From Mercurialis annua (Eukaryota; Streptophyta; Magnoliopsida; Malpighiales; Euphorbiaceae): a stretch of DNA of 64,000 nt. Every line of letters starts with the position of its first letter. Positions within the stretch are counted from its first letter, which is position 1. The notes under the pieces were generated by a model. The model searched no databases. It was given only the letters and a program-made list of their open reading frames with translations, and was not told where the DNA came from. Shown here piece after piece: positions 1 through 11,195 of this stretch. Position numbers and translations under genes: made by a program. Where the stretch lies: positions 31,457,879 to 31,521,878 of the forward strand of contig NC_065571.1 in NCBI RefSeq assembly GCF_937616625.2, written 5' to 3'.

Positions 1-2879
1 GAAAATACACATTAATGTTTCAAAATATCACAAAATTTTAAGTCGCTTCTAAATTTTCTCAAATAAAAACACAATTTGAAGAATCGTTCAACCGAAAAAT
101 TCATTATTCCTTTTGAATCAAATTGGACAAAAATATCTTCCTTTCCTTAGAAGGTAAAGTTTAGCAATTCAAATCTATCTGTTTGTGAAAATACCAATAT
201 ATCAATATACAAAAAAAAAATACTTGGACACAATCGAATCTGAAAAGATAAAGTATATTTTAAAACGTAGTGTATACACACATATGAGCATAACCAATAT
301 CCTTAATCCACTAATTCTTAAATCACTAATATGAAAATATCACGAAAACTTCCTAATTTGAATCTAACAATACGCCACACTTGACACAACTATATCTCGA
401 GCGCAACCTCAAATTCAATTTCACGCCCTATGAAACACACGATTCTGAAAATTCAGACTGATCCATTACAACGTAATCGCCCAAAATTTACCACCCTCAT
501 CACAGAGTATTCGTCTAGCTACCTCTCGGTAACAGTTTCAAAATCATTTGAAATCCGACAACTTTATAAATACATTTATCATAATGTGACTCGTGAGCTC
601 GTTTCAAATCATCATTCTCAAAACACTTTATTGATAAAATGTGTTTTTCATAATTGTGCACCAGGGTGATGATAGCTCTCATCCCCAAAGAGTTGCATCC
701 AACCCTAATCATTTCTATGCACGTGATGCATGTACTATTATGCGTGTATCAATTATTAATTTATCTTTTATTTAGTGAACATACTCAATGTTCAATGCAA
801 ACCTAACCGTGACATTCAAAATGCATGTTCATGGTATGTCTGGGCACAATTACGTGTTGAAAATATTTCAAATATTTTAATAATTCAACCTTTGAAATCA
901 ACTTCTCAATAAAATATTTGCTAGACGTTACACTCTGTGAGATGTGCACTCGATAACCTCAAAGTATTTCTCAAATTCCTTACTTGCAACCTATCAACAC
1001 TCGATGCTATATGACAACTCATCCTAATAACTTCATTACAACTCTATCATATAAGATATCCTACTAACCTCAATTTATACTGAGCTTATTCCCAAAGAAA
1101 TAACACATCAATATGTTCCTACAAAACTTAACGCCAGCTCCCGCATCGCATCATTAGACTTGATGGAAACACCAGTGTATTAATACACCGATCTATCTTC
1201 TCGGGTCAGAATTTCCAATATCCTTCCTAGGATAATCAGAAATCATCAACCAATCCATGGGAATATTTCCCTCATATTCCTCGATATCGAAACCCAAAGA
1301 TTTCGATCCTACAACAATATAACGAACCCAGCTTATCCCCAATTGATACTATATCAAAACAGGGTCTGAACAAAAGTTCGACTCACAATCAAACCAAAAA
1401 TCAGGTAATTACCATAACCGCATGAAATAAATCATCCCGCGTGCTACTTCGCACGAATAGATGAAACAAAACAATTAACTTAGTCCAACAGGTAAGCAAA
1501 ATATACAACGAAAATTAAGACCAAAACTATTACGATTTTTACAACCCATAAATCACGTAAGCATGCCATTGAACAAAATTTACCCAAATATACTTTGAGA
1601 CAAAATCAAGATATGCTAAAACAAGCTTGAATTTTTGTAACAAATCATTCTGTAACATTTAATCTTCCAAGAAAACGCTTCAAAATTTATTTTGAAATCT
1701 TAAAGTCAAATACGAAAACTTCCAAATTTTATTGAGCCCCACGGTTAAAACAAATTCACAATTTGTAAAAGTCTCTTCTTATTAATCAGTTGCTTTAAAA
1801 CGGATACCCGAGTATCGCAACCATAAAATCATCAAGCTAGCCGAGTCATTACAACTACCAAGCTCAACTCCTAAATTTGGGTGACCCAAGTCGAACCCAA
1901 AACAATCGTTTATAAAACGTATTCAAAATATTTGTATATCCGGAAAAATATTTTAATAAAATTTTCATCCTTTGAAATTTGAGAGCTCAACTTAATCCAA
2001 CCGCTAAACGGTAATTTAAAACTCAAGTGAGAAATCTTTGATTTCAAACAACTATTCCGTAAATTTCGAAAGTTTAAAATGCTGACATGCTACATTATGA
2101 TAAAATAACTTCAACGTTAAATTCTTAAAATAATGGCTCATCTCATAAAATATCATTTTGAAATCATCGCTTGTTAACACCAAGCCAAACATTATATTTC
2201 AAAATATAAGAATTTCTTTTTACTGGTAACTCAACCAAAATCAAACTTTTTAAGAATTTAAAACCAAACTTATCTTATGATTCTGTGTCGAAACACAAAT
2301 CAGAATAAACAAATATTCTCAATGAAAATTTTAAAACAACATGTGGTCAAACAATGTATGACCACCAAACCACGTTTTAAAATTTAACCCAAAATTTAGC
2401 TTAACGCCTAAATGTATCCTCATAGGTACTAACGTATATAGAACCCAACAATTACGGCCAAATCCAAATTGTACTACCATATAATTCATCGTTATTTAAA
2501 ACCATTAATGGCATAGAGTCAAAAAATTTCAAACAACATCATACCCAAGTATGAATTTAGAATCATCATCAACAATAGATTTCCAGAGAAATCAGAAGCA
2601 ATTAAAATCACCCAAGTGAAATAACCTCAACATGATAAAAAACAGCAAGTAACATCCAAGTGAAATAAATTGTCAATCATAACATCAACACCAAATAAAG
2701 ACTGACAGACATCACCTATAGGATGTAGGCTGAAAGTTTGAAAATAAAAGATGACGTTTTAAAAGACAAGACGTGAATCCTAATTCCGCAGTAGTTCCTA
2801 AGACACAACCATACTTAACAGAGTAAACACATAGCAAACAATTGGCCTTGGTTTGAAACCAAAGCTCTGATACCAAGTT
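1..2879 (-). other. Non-coding internal region of the left LTR element (partial)
   Basis: A+T-rich stretch of 2.9 kb between the primer-binding site and the left edge. No frame resembles gag, protease, RT or integrase. The short frames at 430-669 (+) and 515-712 (-) overlap on opposite strands and are not convincing genes. Blocks near 600-960, 1155-1195 and 1435-1460 match the LARD internal region near 20970-21330, 21520-21555 and 21958-21985 in the same order, which shows common ancestry of the two leaders. Confidence 0.75.
2864..2875 (-). other. Primer-binding site for initiator tRNA-Met
   Basis: The minus strand reads TGGTATCAGAGC, the classic plant retrotransposon site complementary to the 3' end of initiator tRNA-Met. 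It lies 4 nt inside the LTR boundary at 2880. The same 12-mer at the same spacing occurs in the LARD at 23603-23614. Confidence 0.93.
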
Positions 2880-3479
2880 TGTCACGACCCATTTTCATGA
2901 ATCGTGACCGACGCTAGGGCATGGGTAATGTAGTACCAACACCCGTAGCTAGCCTTTCTTATAACATACAATTTAATTAAACCTGCAGAAAACCAATGCT
3001 CGGGGGCAACCGAGACTTCAGCCTAAATCTAGCAGTTATAATATTCACTAATTAATATAACATGCTTATCCACTTCTGAGTCTAAAAATAGGCATAACAT
3101 AAATAATCCGAAATAATTATATAACATGCCAGAGCAATATAACTAGTCAGACCAATCCGACAAACAACTGTTATAATAATAAAGACGTCTAGTCAACTAC
3201 TGCGGTCTAAGAATAAAACAGTTTTACAGTTTATTAAAATAAAAGGAACCTCCGAGGAAAAGTAAATGCGGAGATCACCAGACTCTCTCAGATCATAACC
3301 CTGGGGAAAATTGGGAAAACAACGGGGTCAGATATACTGAGATGAGTTTATACCACTATCTACATTTATTAAGTGGAAAACCTTTAAAACCGTTTAAAAC
3401 ATTTAAATACGATATTACGATTAATAGTTGGAACCCTAATCCACAATTCTAAATAATAAACATAATCCAACAGGTCTGG

Positions 3480-3633
3480 TCCCGAGGGCTGAGCTACACC
3501 GAGTTACCACTGACCACACTTATACCAGAGTCCCGAGAGCTGAGCTACACCGAGTTACTCTACTTGGTCCCGAGAGCTGAGCTACACCGAGTTACTCTAC
3601 TTGGTCCCGAGAGCTATGCTCACACCGAGTTAC
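3480..3633 (-). repeat. LTR minisatellite, four copies
   Basis: Four copies of a unit containing TCCCGAGAGCTGAGCTACAC followed by CGAGTTAC, starting at 3480, 3531, 3568 and 3605. The last two spacings are exactly 37 bp. The fourth copy is variant (GAGCTATGCTCACACC). The plus-strand LTR has three copies of the same unit at 10477-10594. Confidence 0.9.
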
Positions 3634-5273
3634 CACATTACCATAATTACCTTTTCCAGATCATTACTGGTGCGCACGCAGTCCTAATGATGCCCATTAG
3701 GTAGCATGTTCCAACTAGAAGCCATAATATAAAAACAGTTCGAAATATACGTACAGTATATATATTTAATATTAAAATAACAATTTACTTAATAAAGCGG
3801 TAAATAGTAAGTACAAACTCACAGCTTGCTAATCCACGTGAAAACTCCTGGCAAGCAACCTAGACTCGGTTCGCCTCAAAAGCACGAACAGTCGACGAGT
3901 CTAAATACAAATAAATAATTATTAAAACGAACCCTAACTCTAGAGAGTACTAGACACCACATAGGACTAGCACAAACAACAAGTCAAGGTAAAACCAACC
4001 AGAGTAAACACAATACTCAATTAATTAATAAACCACACAAGTCAAGTCTATTGAGTTCCTGCTTTAAAATCCATTTCATAAAATACTTTTTTAAAACAAT
4101 TGTTAAATAATGAACCAAGTAATCTCCAAATAGTGGGTTAGCCGAGTTACTGATAACTACCAAGCTAACCTCACATGTCAGGTGACCCAAGTCTAACCCG
4201 ACCCAATCATTTTATCAAAATATAAACCATAGTTTATAATCCCAAGAATAATGATTTGATAAAATAATAAATTATAATTGAAAGTGGAACCCAATATCTT
4301 TAAACAAAAGTAACCATTAGTTACTAACAAAAACTTAACCACAATAAAGTTTAAGAAAACGTTTTATGCCAAAATGTAACTTTATCCAAAATGGCACATC
4401 AAGCCAATATTTTTCAAAATCCATAATTACCCAAGTAATTATGTGATTAAAGATTATAAAATAAAAATCGTATTCAGATTGAAATTATAAAAACCAATCC
4501 GAGTAACATCAAAAAGAATATTATTTCCAAATTTAAACGATGCTAACACTTATCAAAAATTTGGCTAAACAAGCCAACAACATTACAAGCATGCTATAAC
4601 ACTTAAATGAATCCAATAAGGACTGCATAACACATTTAAATCATTTACTCATAATGAACCAACAATCAAACCATATATCAATCGAATAACTATGGCATAC
4701 ATAACATAACTCGTGTACAAACCATCAAGAATCGATGGGCAACAATCTTGAACAATATCATCATGCCAAAGACATTACAAACAGCCCTAACATGTATTTC
4801 CAGCCACTATCAACATATTCAAACAGTAGGTAAGCAATGAAATAATCATACCAAGCAAGCTAGCACTTAACCTAGCAATTCAATTCATAATACCCAAGGT
4901 AAAATCCAATACAAACACTCTAAACCAAAGCTAACTATACATAATCAGTTCTAAGCATGCCAAAACAGTAAATCAAATCATCACAACACCCAAGGTATAG
5001 GTTTAACCTTAAAACACAAGATTCGGCACTTACCGACGAAGATAAGCGGATAAAACATCACATGGATCCAAGAACGAGGCGAATCAGAATTGGTATGCTT
5101 AAGACCTCACACAACAATGGAAAACATGGATACATAAGCCCTAAAACGAATTGAACAAAGGAAATGTGAACATACTAAGGATAGGGTATGCGGATCACTT
5201 ACCGGAGTCCAACAAACAAAGGAATTGATGTACAAACTATCAAATCAGAGTGTTGTAATGTCAATGGGTCGGC

Positions 5274-5287
5274 TAGGGTTTATAAAA
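5274..5287 (-). promoter_or_regulatory. Putative LTR promoter core: TATA box plus telo-box-like motif
   Basis: The minus strand reads CATTTTATAAACCCTAGCCG, a TATA box fused to AAACCCTAGCCG. The same AACCCTAGCCG lies just downstream of a TATA-like box in the other LTRs (8660-8715; 19178-19197; 26524-26544). Inferred to be the transcription start region; no expression evidence is visible. Confidence 0.55.
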
Positions 5288-5355
5288 TGAAGTGGGAAAA
5301 GTTTTAGATCAGATAAAGGGTCTTTTTATAGGCCAAACAACAAATCTGACAGAGG

Positions 5356-5471
5356 GGCGCGATGGGAGGCGCGTTGCGAGGCGCGTTCGTCCCATCGCGC
5401 CTTCACTTAACGCTGAAATCGTATGGGGCGCGTTGCGAGGCGCGATTGCCCATCGCGCTCTCCAACGCGCC
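5356..5471. repeat. G+C-rich hairpin block in LTR U3
   Basis: This island in A+T-rich DNA holds two large inverted repeats. Arms GGCGCGATGGGA (5356-5367) and TCCCATCGCGCC (5390-5401) are perfect over 12 bp. Arms GGCGCGTTG (5427-5435) and CAACGCGCC (5463-5471) are perfect over 9 bp. A nested pair GCGCGAT/ATCGCGC lies at 5440-5446 and 5452-5458. GCGTTGCGAGGCGCG is repeated directly in the two halves. Confidence 0.85.
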
Positions 5472-5784
5472 TCAATTTTTGATCCAACGGTCAACTTTGT
5501 CTTGGGCACAACATATCCAAACATGAACCTGATCCAACGGTTAAATTGGGAGATATGAATGTTTTCTCAAAACATGTCAGATTCAGAAGGTACAAGAATA
5601 AATCATCGATTATAAACCGAAAACAAATCAAATCGCCATCGAAAACTCGCACGACACATGCGACATATACAAGATACAACTCAAACCGCAAACAAAGTGT
5701 TACACTTGCTAAGTCCACCATTAACAATCCGAAACTAAGTCAGAAACACAACAAAACCATGACGGAAAAACATGGGATATTACA

Positions 5785-8188
5785 GTTTATGGATATGATG
5801 AACAGAGTGTTCAAGCCGTTTTTGGATCAATTTGTTATCATCTTCATTGATGACTTCTTGATCTATTCTCGGAGTGAGGAGGAGCATGCTTACCATTTGA
5901 GGACTATACTACAGACGTTGCGTGAGCATCAGTTGTATGCTAAGTTCTCAAAATGTGAGTTCTGGTTGGATCAGGTTACCTTTCTAGGACACGTGGTGTC
6001 GAAAGATGGGATCAAGGTTGATCCAAAGAAGATTGAGGCGATTATGGATTGGCAAAGGCCGAGGTCAGTTACCGAGATTAGGAGTTTTCTAGGTTTAGCT
6101 GGCTAATATCGTCGGTTCGTGCAAGATTTCTCCAGAATATCTGCACCGTTGACTAAACTGACACAGAAGGGTGTTAAGTTTGAGTGGACTGACAAGTGCG
6201 AGGCGAGCTTTGAGAAGCTCAAGGAGATTTTGACTACAGTTACGGTTTTGGCATTACCTTCTGGCATTGACGGTTTCACAGTGTATTGTGATGCGTCTCG
6301 GATTGGTTTGGGTTGCGTTCTGATGCAACATGGACAGGTAATTGCCTATGCTTCCAGACAGTTGAAGAAGCATGAGGTGAATTACCCTACTCATGATTTA
6401 GAGTTGGCAGCTGTGGTTTTTGCGCTGAAAATCTGGAGGCATTATTTGTATGGTGCTACTTGTGAGATTTTCACTGATCATAAGAGTCTGAAGTATATCT
6501 TTGATCAGAGAGAATTGAACTTGAGACAGAGGAGGTGGTTAGAGTTGCTGAAAGACTACGACTGTACTATTCAGTACCATCCTGGTAAGGCTAATGGGGT
6601 AGCTGATGCACTGAGTCGCAAGTCTTCGGGCAGCTTGACTCATATTTCTGAGATTGGGCATAGACCCATGGTTAGAGAGTGGCACAGTTTGATAGCTTCG
6701 GGCTATGGTTTTCAGATTTCTCAGGCTGATTGTTTGTTAGCACAGTTGCAAGTGCAACCCATTTTGATTGATCGGATCAAAGCTTTACAAGCTGAGGATC
6801 CACAGTTGAAACGGATTATTGAGGAGGTTCAGCAGGACGGTAACTCTGAGTTTACTTTTATGGATAGTGTTCTAAGACATGGTTCGAGACTGTGTGTTCC
6901 GGATTCCGATGGTTTGAGGGACCAGATTCTGGAGGAAGCGCACAAGTCTGCTTATAGTGTTCATCCGGGTTCTACTAAGATGTACCATGATCTTAAGGGT
7001 ACTTACTGGTGGAGCGGGATGAAGAAGGATGTCGCTGAGTATGTTTCAAAGTGTCTGACGTGCCAGCAGGTGAACCTGGAGCATCAAAGAGCTTTTCGAT
7101 ATTTGCAGCCACTACCTATTCCAGAGTGGAAGTGGGAGCGGATTGCTATGGATTTTGTGGTTGGTTTACCACGTACTCGACAGGGGTACGATTCCATCTG
7201 GGTTATAGTTGACCGTATCACCAAGTCAGCTCATTTCCTTCCGATTAAGGTTTCGTATACTGCTTCGAGGTTGGCTCAGTTGTACATCGACAGGATTGTC
7301 AGTTTGCATGGTGTACCGGTTTCTATTGTTTCAGACAGAGGTTCTGTGCTTACTTCAAGGTTCTAGAAAGCGTTACAGGAATCTTTGGGTTCTCGGTTGG
7401 ATTTCAGTACAGCTTTTCATCCTCAGACTGACGGTCAGTCTGAGAGGACTATTCAGACGTTGGAGGATTTGCTCAGGATGTGTGTTCTCGATTTTCAGGG
7501 TAGCTGGGATACTCATCTGCCATTGATTTAGTTTTCTTACAGCAACAGTTACAACGCGAGTATTGAGATGGCGCCATATGAGGCTTTGTACGGGCGCAAG
7601 TGTAGATCTCCTATCTATTTGGAGGAGGTTGGAGAGCGTAAACTCTTGGGGGCAGAGATCATTCTGATTACCTCAGAGGAGGTACCTTTGATCAAGCGGA
7701 GGTTAGAGACTGCTTTTAGTCGGCATAAGAGTAATGCTGATCCGAAGAGGAAAGACATTGAGTTTCATGTTGGTGATTTCGTGTTTCTTCGGGTTTCGCC
7801 TATGAAAGGCGTTTTTCGTTTTGGTGTCAAGGGAAAGTTGGCACCGAGGTATATTGGCCCTTATGAGATTTCAGAGAGGATTGGAGCTGTGGCTTATCGT
7901 CTGGTTCTGCCGCCAGACATGTCGTTAGTACATACTGTGTTTCATGTTTCCATGTTGAGGAAGTGCATTTCTGATCCTTCGCACGTGATTGTGTCTCAGA
8001 GTGTTGAAATTGACCAGAAACTGTCCTATGAGGAGCAGCCAATTGAGATTGTTGATACGCAAGTGCGTAAATTGAGGAACAAGGAGATTCCGATGGTCAA
8101 ATTTCTCTGGCGCAATCATTCTGTCGAAGAATGTACTTGGGAGACCGAGTTGGATATGCAGAATCGCTATCCTTTTCTTTTTCCGTGA
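5785..8188 (+). pseudogene. pol: Ty3/gypsy pol (RT-RNase H-integrase-chromodomain), 5'-truncated with three in-frame stops
   Basis: One reading frame carries the C-terminal half of RT (FIDDFLIYS with the DD pair at 5849-5854), RNase H (YCDAS with catalytic Asp at 6290, later TDHKSL) and integrase. Integrase has an HHCC zinc domain (His at 6941, CLTC at 7052-7063) and a DD35E triad: Asp 7151, Asp 7334, Glu 7442, with 35 residues between the last two. The tail from about 7991 resembles the C-terminal chromodomain of plant Tekay/Del chromoviruses, which in that family directs integration to heterochromatin. The frame is broken by TAA at 6104-6106 (in the GYYRRF-type motif), TAG at 7364-7366 and TAG at 7529-7531, all explicable as single-base changes; I saw no frameshift. 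The start is the junction with the inserted minus-strand element, not an initiation codon. Non-functional as it stands. Confidence 0.93.
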
Positions 8189-8271
8189 GGTACGATATCT
8201 TGATTTTCGGTGACTATTATGATTTTTACTTGTGTTACGTGTTGTTCTGGTGTGATTTGCTTATCGTGTTA

Positions 8272-8306
8272 AATTCGAGGACGAATTTTTAATTAGTTGG
8301 GGAGAA
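8272..8306 (+). other. Hairpin and polypurine tract before the 3' LTR
   Basis: AATTCGAGGACGAATT (8272-8287) is a perfect 6-bp stem with a 4-nt loop, followed by TTGGGGAGAA (8297-8306) touching the LTR start at 8307. The polypurine tract primes plus-strand synthesis in LTR elements. The LARD has the same hairpin and tract in inverted orientation at 19519-19553. Confidence 0.88.
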
Positions 8307-8492
8307 TGTAATACCCCGTAAATTTTCAGTGTTTTTCCGACAATTTTTCCGATCGTTTTTTTTCTAAGAAAAATTGAAGTTAACGGTCTGCTTCGAGTTG
8401 GTTCGTGATGGGTTGATGTTGTGGGTCAACCATTTAAATTTTTAAATCAAAATAAAAAAAAGTGTTTTTACTGAATTCCCGTTCTAGAATAT

Positions 8493-8593
8493 GGATTCTC
8501 GAACAAGAATCCAGTTTCTAGGCCTGGTCTCGTTCGAGACCAGGGGTTCTCGAACGAGAACCAAGCCCAATTGGGCTGTTCTCGTTCGTGAAC
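8493..8593. repeat. Cluster of palindromic TCTCGAACGAGA-type sites in LTR U3
   Basis: Five dyads in 101 bp. 8493-8512 is GGATTCTCGAACAAGAATCC (imperfect). 8523-8544 has perfect 10-bp arms CCTGGTCTCG/CGAGACCAGG around TT. 8545-8562 is GGTTCTCGAACGAGAACC with perfect 8-bp arms. 8564-8577 is AGCCCAATTGGGCT. 8578-8593 is GTTCTCGTTCGTGAAC with one mismatch. They lie 186-287 bp into the LTR, upstream of the TATA-like box. Confidence 0.9.
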
Positions 8594-8659
8594 ATGACAG
8601 CCCATATGACCCTTTCGTCTAGCCCACTTCGAACTTATTTTCGACCTACTTCCACTCGT

Positions 8660-8715
8660 TATTTAAAGTCGACTTCTAAACAAAAAACCTAGATCACGCT
8701 GCAAAACCCTAGCCG
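8660..8715 (+). promoter_or_regulatory. Putative LTR promoter core
   Basis: TATTTAAAG at 8660-8668 is followed 34 bp later by AAAACCCTAGCCG at 8703-8715, the same downstream motif as in the other LTRs here. The position, about 350 bp into the LTR and just after the palindrome cluster, fits a U3/R boundary. Inference only. Confidence 0.5.
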
Positions 8716-9688
8716 TTTTCCTTTTGTTCATTCGCTGAATATCGAAGCCGTAATCGTCCTCCAAAGGTCGCTGTTCAGTAAGTGTTCATGATTCCAATAA
8801 TTTCAGATTTCGCTTTTGAACGGCATTACGTAATTTGAGTCGTTCTCATTCGTTTCTAGGTCAAAATCAAAACCGTTTGATCTCAGACGTTCTAGACTCA
8901 CGGACCTACGTTTTCCTGTCTCGGTTTTGCAAAACGGTACGTAATCGATCTAGTTTCATTCGTCGTACGGTTACCGTTTTCTAAGTTTGCATAGTCTGTT
9001 CTTGGTTTTAATAAGTTGCTGCCGAATGGTTTCTTCTATGTGGCCATTATTTTGCTTGATTCTATGATTATAAATCTCATGGGATGTTAGTTATTGGTTG
9101 TTTAAGCTTTCGGTTATGGATTGAAATCCATCATTTCGGACCCATCGACATTTAGCTATTCTCAGTTTCGTTTGCTAATTATTGTGTTTGTAATGTTAGG
9201 GTATATTGTTTTAATCTTGATTAATAATGGTTTGATAAGGGTTATGAGGATTCAAATGGTAAGATTGGTGTTGCATGCTTCTAAGTTGATTTGAATCCTT
9301 GAATTAGAGTTTCTGCAAATTAGTTGAATGGCTTAGGCGGGGATTTTATGTGTTTTGAAATGTGAAGATGGTCAATTGGCTATGTGAGTCATGTATTTAT
9401 TTTGTTTAAATCAAAATAATCCTTAAAATTAAATATTACCTAATAATTTGGATTTCGTTTTGAATTGTAATTAAATGTTATAAACGGAAGTGAATTCAGA
9501 AATTTAATTAATATAATTACTCGGGTAATTATATTGGACTTCGAATATCTTTTGACGTATATTTGGCTAAATTATAATTTAGTCCCAAACGAGTTTTATA
9601 ATTCGTTTAAGTGAGCTTTGAGCTAATAACCTTTAATTTTGTTTTAATTATAAACAAAAGCAATAAATTTGATTTTAAATATCAAATT

Positions 9689-9769
9689 GGCTAAAGTACA
9701 ATTTAGTCCCTAATTGGCTAAAGTACAATTTAGTCCCTAATTGGCTAAAGTACAATTTAGTCCATAAAC
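9689..9769 (+). repeat. Three tandem 27-bp repeats in LTR
   Basis: GGCTAAAGTACAATTTAGTC begins each copy, at 9689, 9716 and 9743. The third differs at its end (CCATAAA instead of CCCTAATT). A related GGCTAAATTATAATTTAGTC lies upstream at about 9564, so this is a local expansion. Confidence 0.88.
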
Positions 9770-10476
9770 TTTATTAAACTTAAAATGGTTAGATTTTTGG
9801 GTTGTAACTTGGGTTACTTGAAATTTAAGTTATTGAATTTTGCTTTTAAAATAGTTTATTATTTTATGGAATTATTTTATAAATATAAACTCGGTTTATA
9901 TTTGATAGACATTTTGAGTCGGGTTAGACTTGGGTCACCCGAAAAGTGAGGTTAGTTTGGTAGTTAATGATAACTCGGCTAACCCACTATTTGGAAAATT
10001 ATTTATCATTTAAAGATTATTAAATAATATTTATAAATTGGATTTTAAGCGAGAACTCAATAGACTTATATTAATTGGGCTTTATTACCTAATGGGTATT
10101 TTTGTGTGTGTTCTGGCTTGTTTATTTCCGACGTGTTAATTGTGCTAGTCCTATGTGGTGTCTAGTACTCTCTAGAGTTAGGGTCTGTTTTTAATAATTA
10201 TTTTATTTGTCTAGACCCGTCTATTGTTCGTGCTCCAGAGGCGAACCAGGATTAGTTGCTTGCCGATATTCACGTGGATTAGCAAGCAGTGAGTTTGTAC
10301 TTACTATTTACCGCTTTATTAAGTAAATTGTTATTTTCATATTGAATATATATACTGTACGTATATTTCGAACTGTTTTTATATTATGGCTTCTAGTTGG
10401 AACATGCTACCTAATGGGCATCATTAGGACTGCGTGCGCACCAGTATTGATCTGGGAAAGGTAATTATGGTAATGT

Positions 10477-10594
10477 GGTAACTCGGTGTGAGCATAGCTC
10501 TCGGGACCGAGTAGAGTAACTCGGTGTAGCTCAGCTCTCGGGACTCTGGTATAAGTGTGGTCAGTGGTAACTCAGTGTAGCTCAGCTCTCGGGA
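10477..10594 (+). repeat. LTR minisatellite, three copies
   Basis: Three copies of GTAACTCGGTGTAGCTCAGC-type sequence ending CTCTCGGGA, at about 10477, 10515 and 10567. Inverted counterpart of the four-copy array at 3480-3633, so copy number differs between related LTRs. Confidence 0.88.
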
Positions 10595-11195
10595 CCAGAC
10601 CTGTTGGATTATGTTTATTATTTAGAATTGTGGATTAGGGTTCCAACTATTATTCGTAATATCATATTTAAATGTTTTAAACAGTTTTAAAGGTTTTCCA
10701 CTTAATAAATGTAGATAGTGGTATAAACTCATCTCAGTAAATCTGACCCCGTTGTTTTCCCAATTTTTCCCAGGGTTATGATCTGAGAGAGTCTGGTGAT
10801 CTCCGCATTTACTTTTCCTCGGAGGTTCCATTTATTTTAGTAGAACTATCAAACTATTTTATTCTTAGACCGCAGTAGTTGACTAGACGTCTTTATTATT
10901 ATTACAGTTGATTGTCGGATTGGTCTGACTAGTTATATTGCTCTGGCATGTTATATGATTATTTCGGATTATTTATGTTATGCCTATTTTTAAACTCAGA
11001 ATTGGATAAGCATGTTATATTAATTATTGAATATTATAACTGCTATATTTAGGCTGAAGTCTCGGTTGCCCCCGAGCATTGGTTTTCTGCAGGTTTAAGT
11101 GTTTATATTGTTAATTGAGAGGCTAGCTACTGGTTTTGTTACTACATTACCCATACCCTAGCGCCGGTCGCGATTCATGAAAATGGGCCGTGACA

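Larger units (their letters stand above)
1..5784 (-). mobile_element. Minus-strand LTR retrotransposon, left end outside window (LARD-like)
   Basis: Read on the minus strand, this element starts at 5784 with TGTAATATCCCATG, has a 2.9-kb 5' LTR ending at 2880 in GGGTCGTGACA, then a 4-nt spacer, a tRNA-iMet primer-binding site and an internal region running off the left edge. The internal part has no gag or pol frame. It shares several blocks with the internal region of the complete LARD at 16270-26863, so I infer a related non-autonomous element. Its right end lies inside the reverse transcriptase gene of the plus-strand element, so it inserted into that element in opposite orientation. The 3' LTR and one target-site duplication are not in the window. 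Confidence 0.85.
2880..5784 (-). repeat. 5' LTR of the left minus-strand element (2905 bp)
   Basis: Bounded by TGTCACGACCC at 2880 and GGGATATTACA at 5784 on the plus strand, so TG...CA on the minus strand. Its distal half (about 2880-4250) is clearly homologous in inverted orientation to the plus-strand LTR at about 9880-11195, including the four-copy GAGCTACACCGAGTTAC minisatellite. Its U3-proximal part differs and carries a G+C-rich hairpin block (5356-5471). A TATA box and telo-box-like core lie about 500 bp from the LTR start. The small frames at 5292-5558 and 5309-5524 come from the G+C-rich block and are not genes. Confidence 0.88.
5785..11195 (+). mobile_element. Plus-strand Ty3/gypsy chromovirus (Tekay/Del-like), 5' part displaced out of window
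   Basis: Contains the 3' part of pol (RT C-terminus, RNase H, integrase, chromodomain-like tail), then a hairpin and polypurine tract, then a complete 2889-bp 3' LTR. The RT starts abruptly at 5785, exactly at the end of the minus-strand element, so the 5' LTR, gag and first part of pol should lie beyond that insertion, left of the window. TGTAC at 11196-11200 is the probable right target-site duplication. Three in-frame stops in pol make this copy non-autonomous. Confidence 0.9.
8307..11195 (+). repeat. 3' LTR of the plus-strand chromovirus (2889 bp)
   Basis: Begins TGTAATACCCCG and ends GGGCCGTGACA. Contains a palindrome cluster (8493-8593), a TATA-like box and AAACCCTAGCCG (8660-8715), three tandem 27-bp repeats (9689-9769) and a three-copy minisatellite (10477-10594). 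From about 9880 onward it is the inverted counterpart of 2880-4250. No protein frame; the 69-aa frame at 10622-10831 is a shadow. Confidence 0.92.

Noticed and set aside
5292..5558. 88-codon plus-strand frame with Arg/Ala-rich sequence
   Set aside because: It falls in the G+C-rich hairpin block of an LTR, with an overlapping open frame on the other strand. This is a composition effect.
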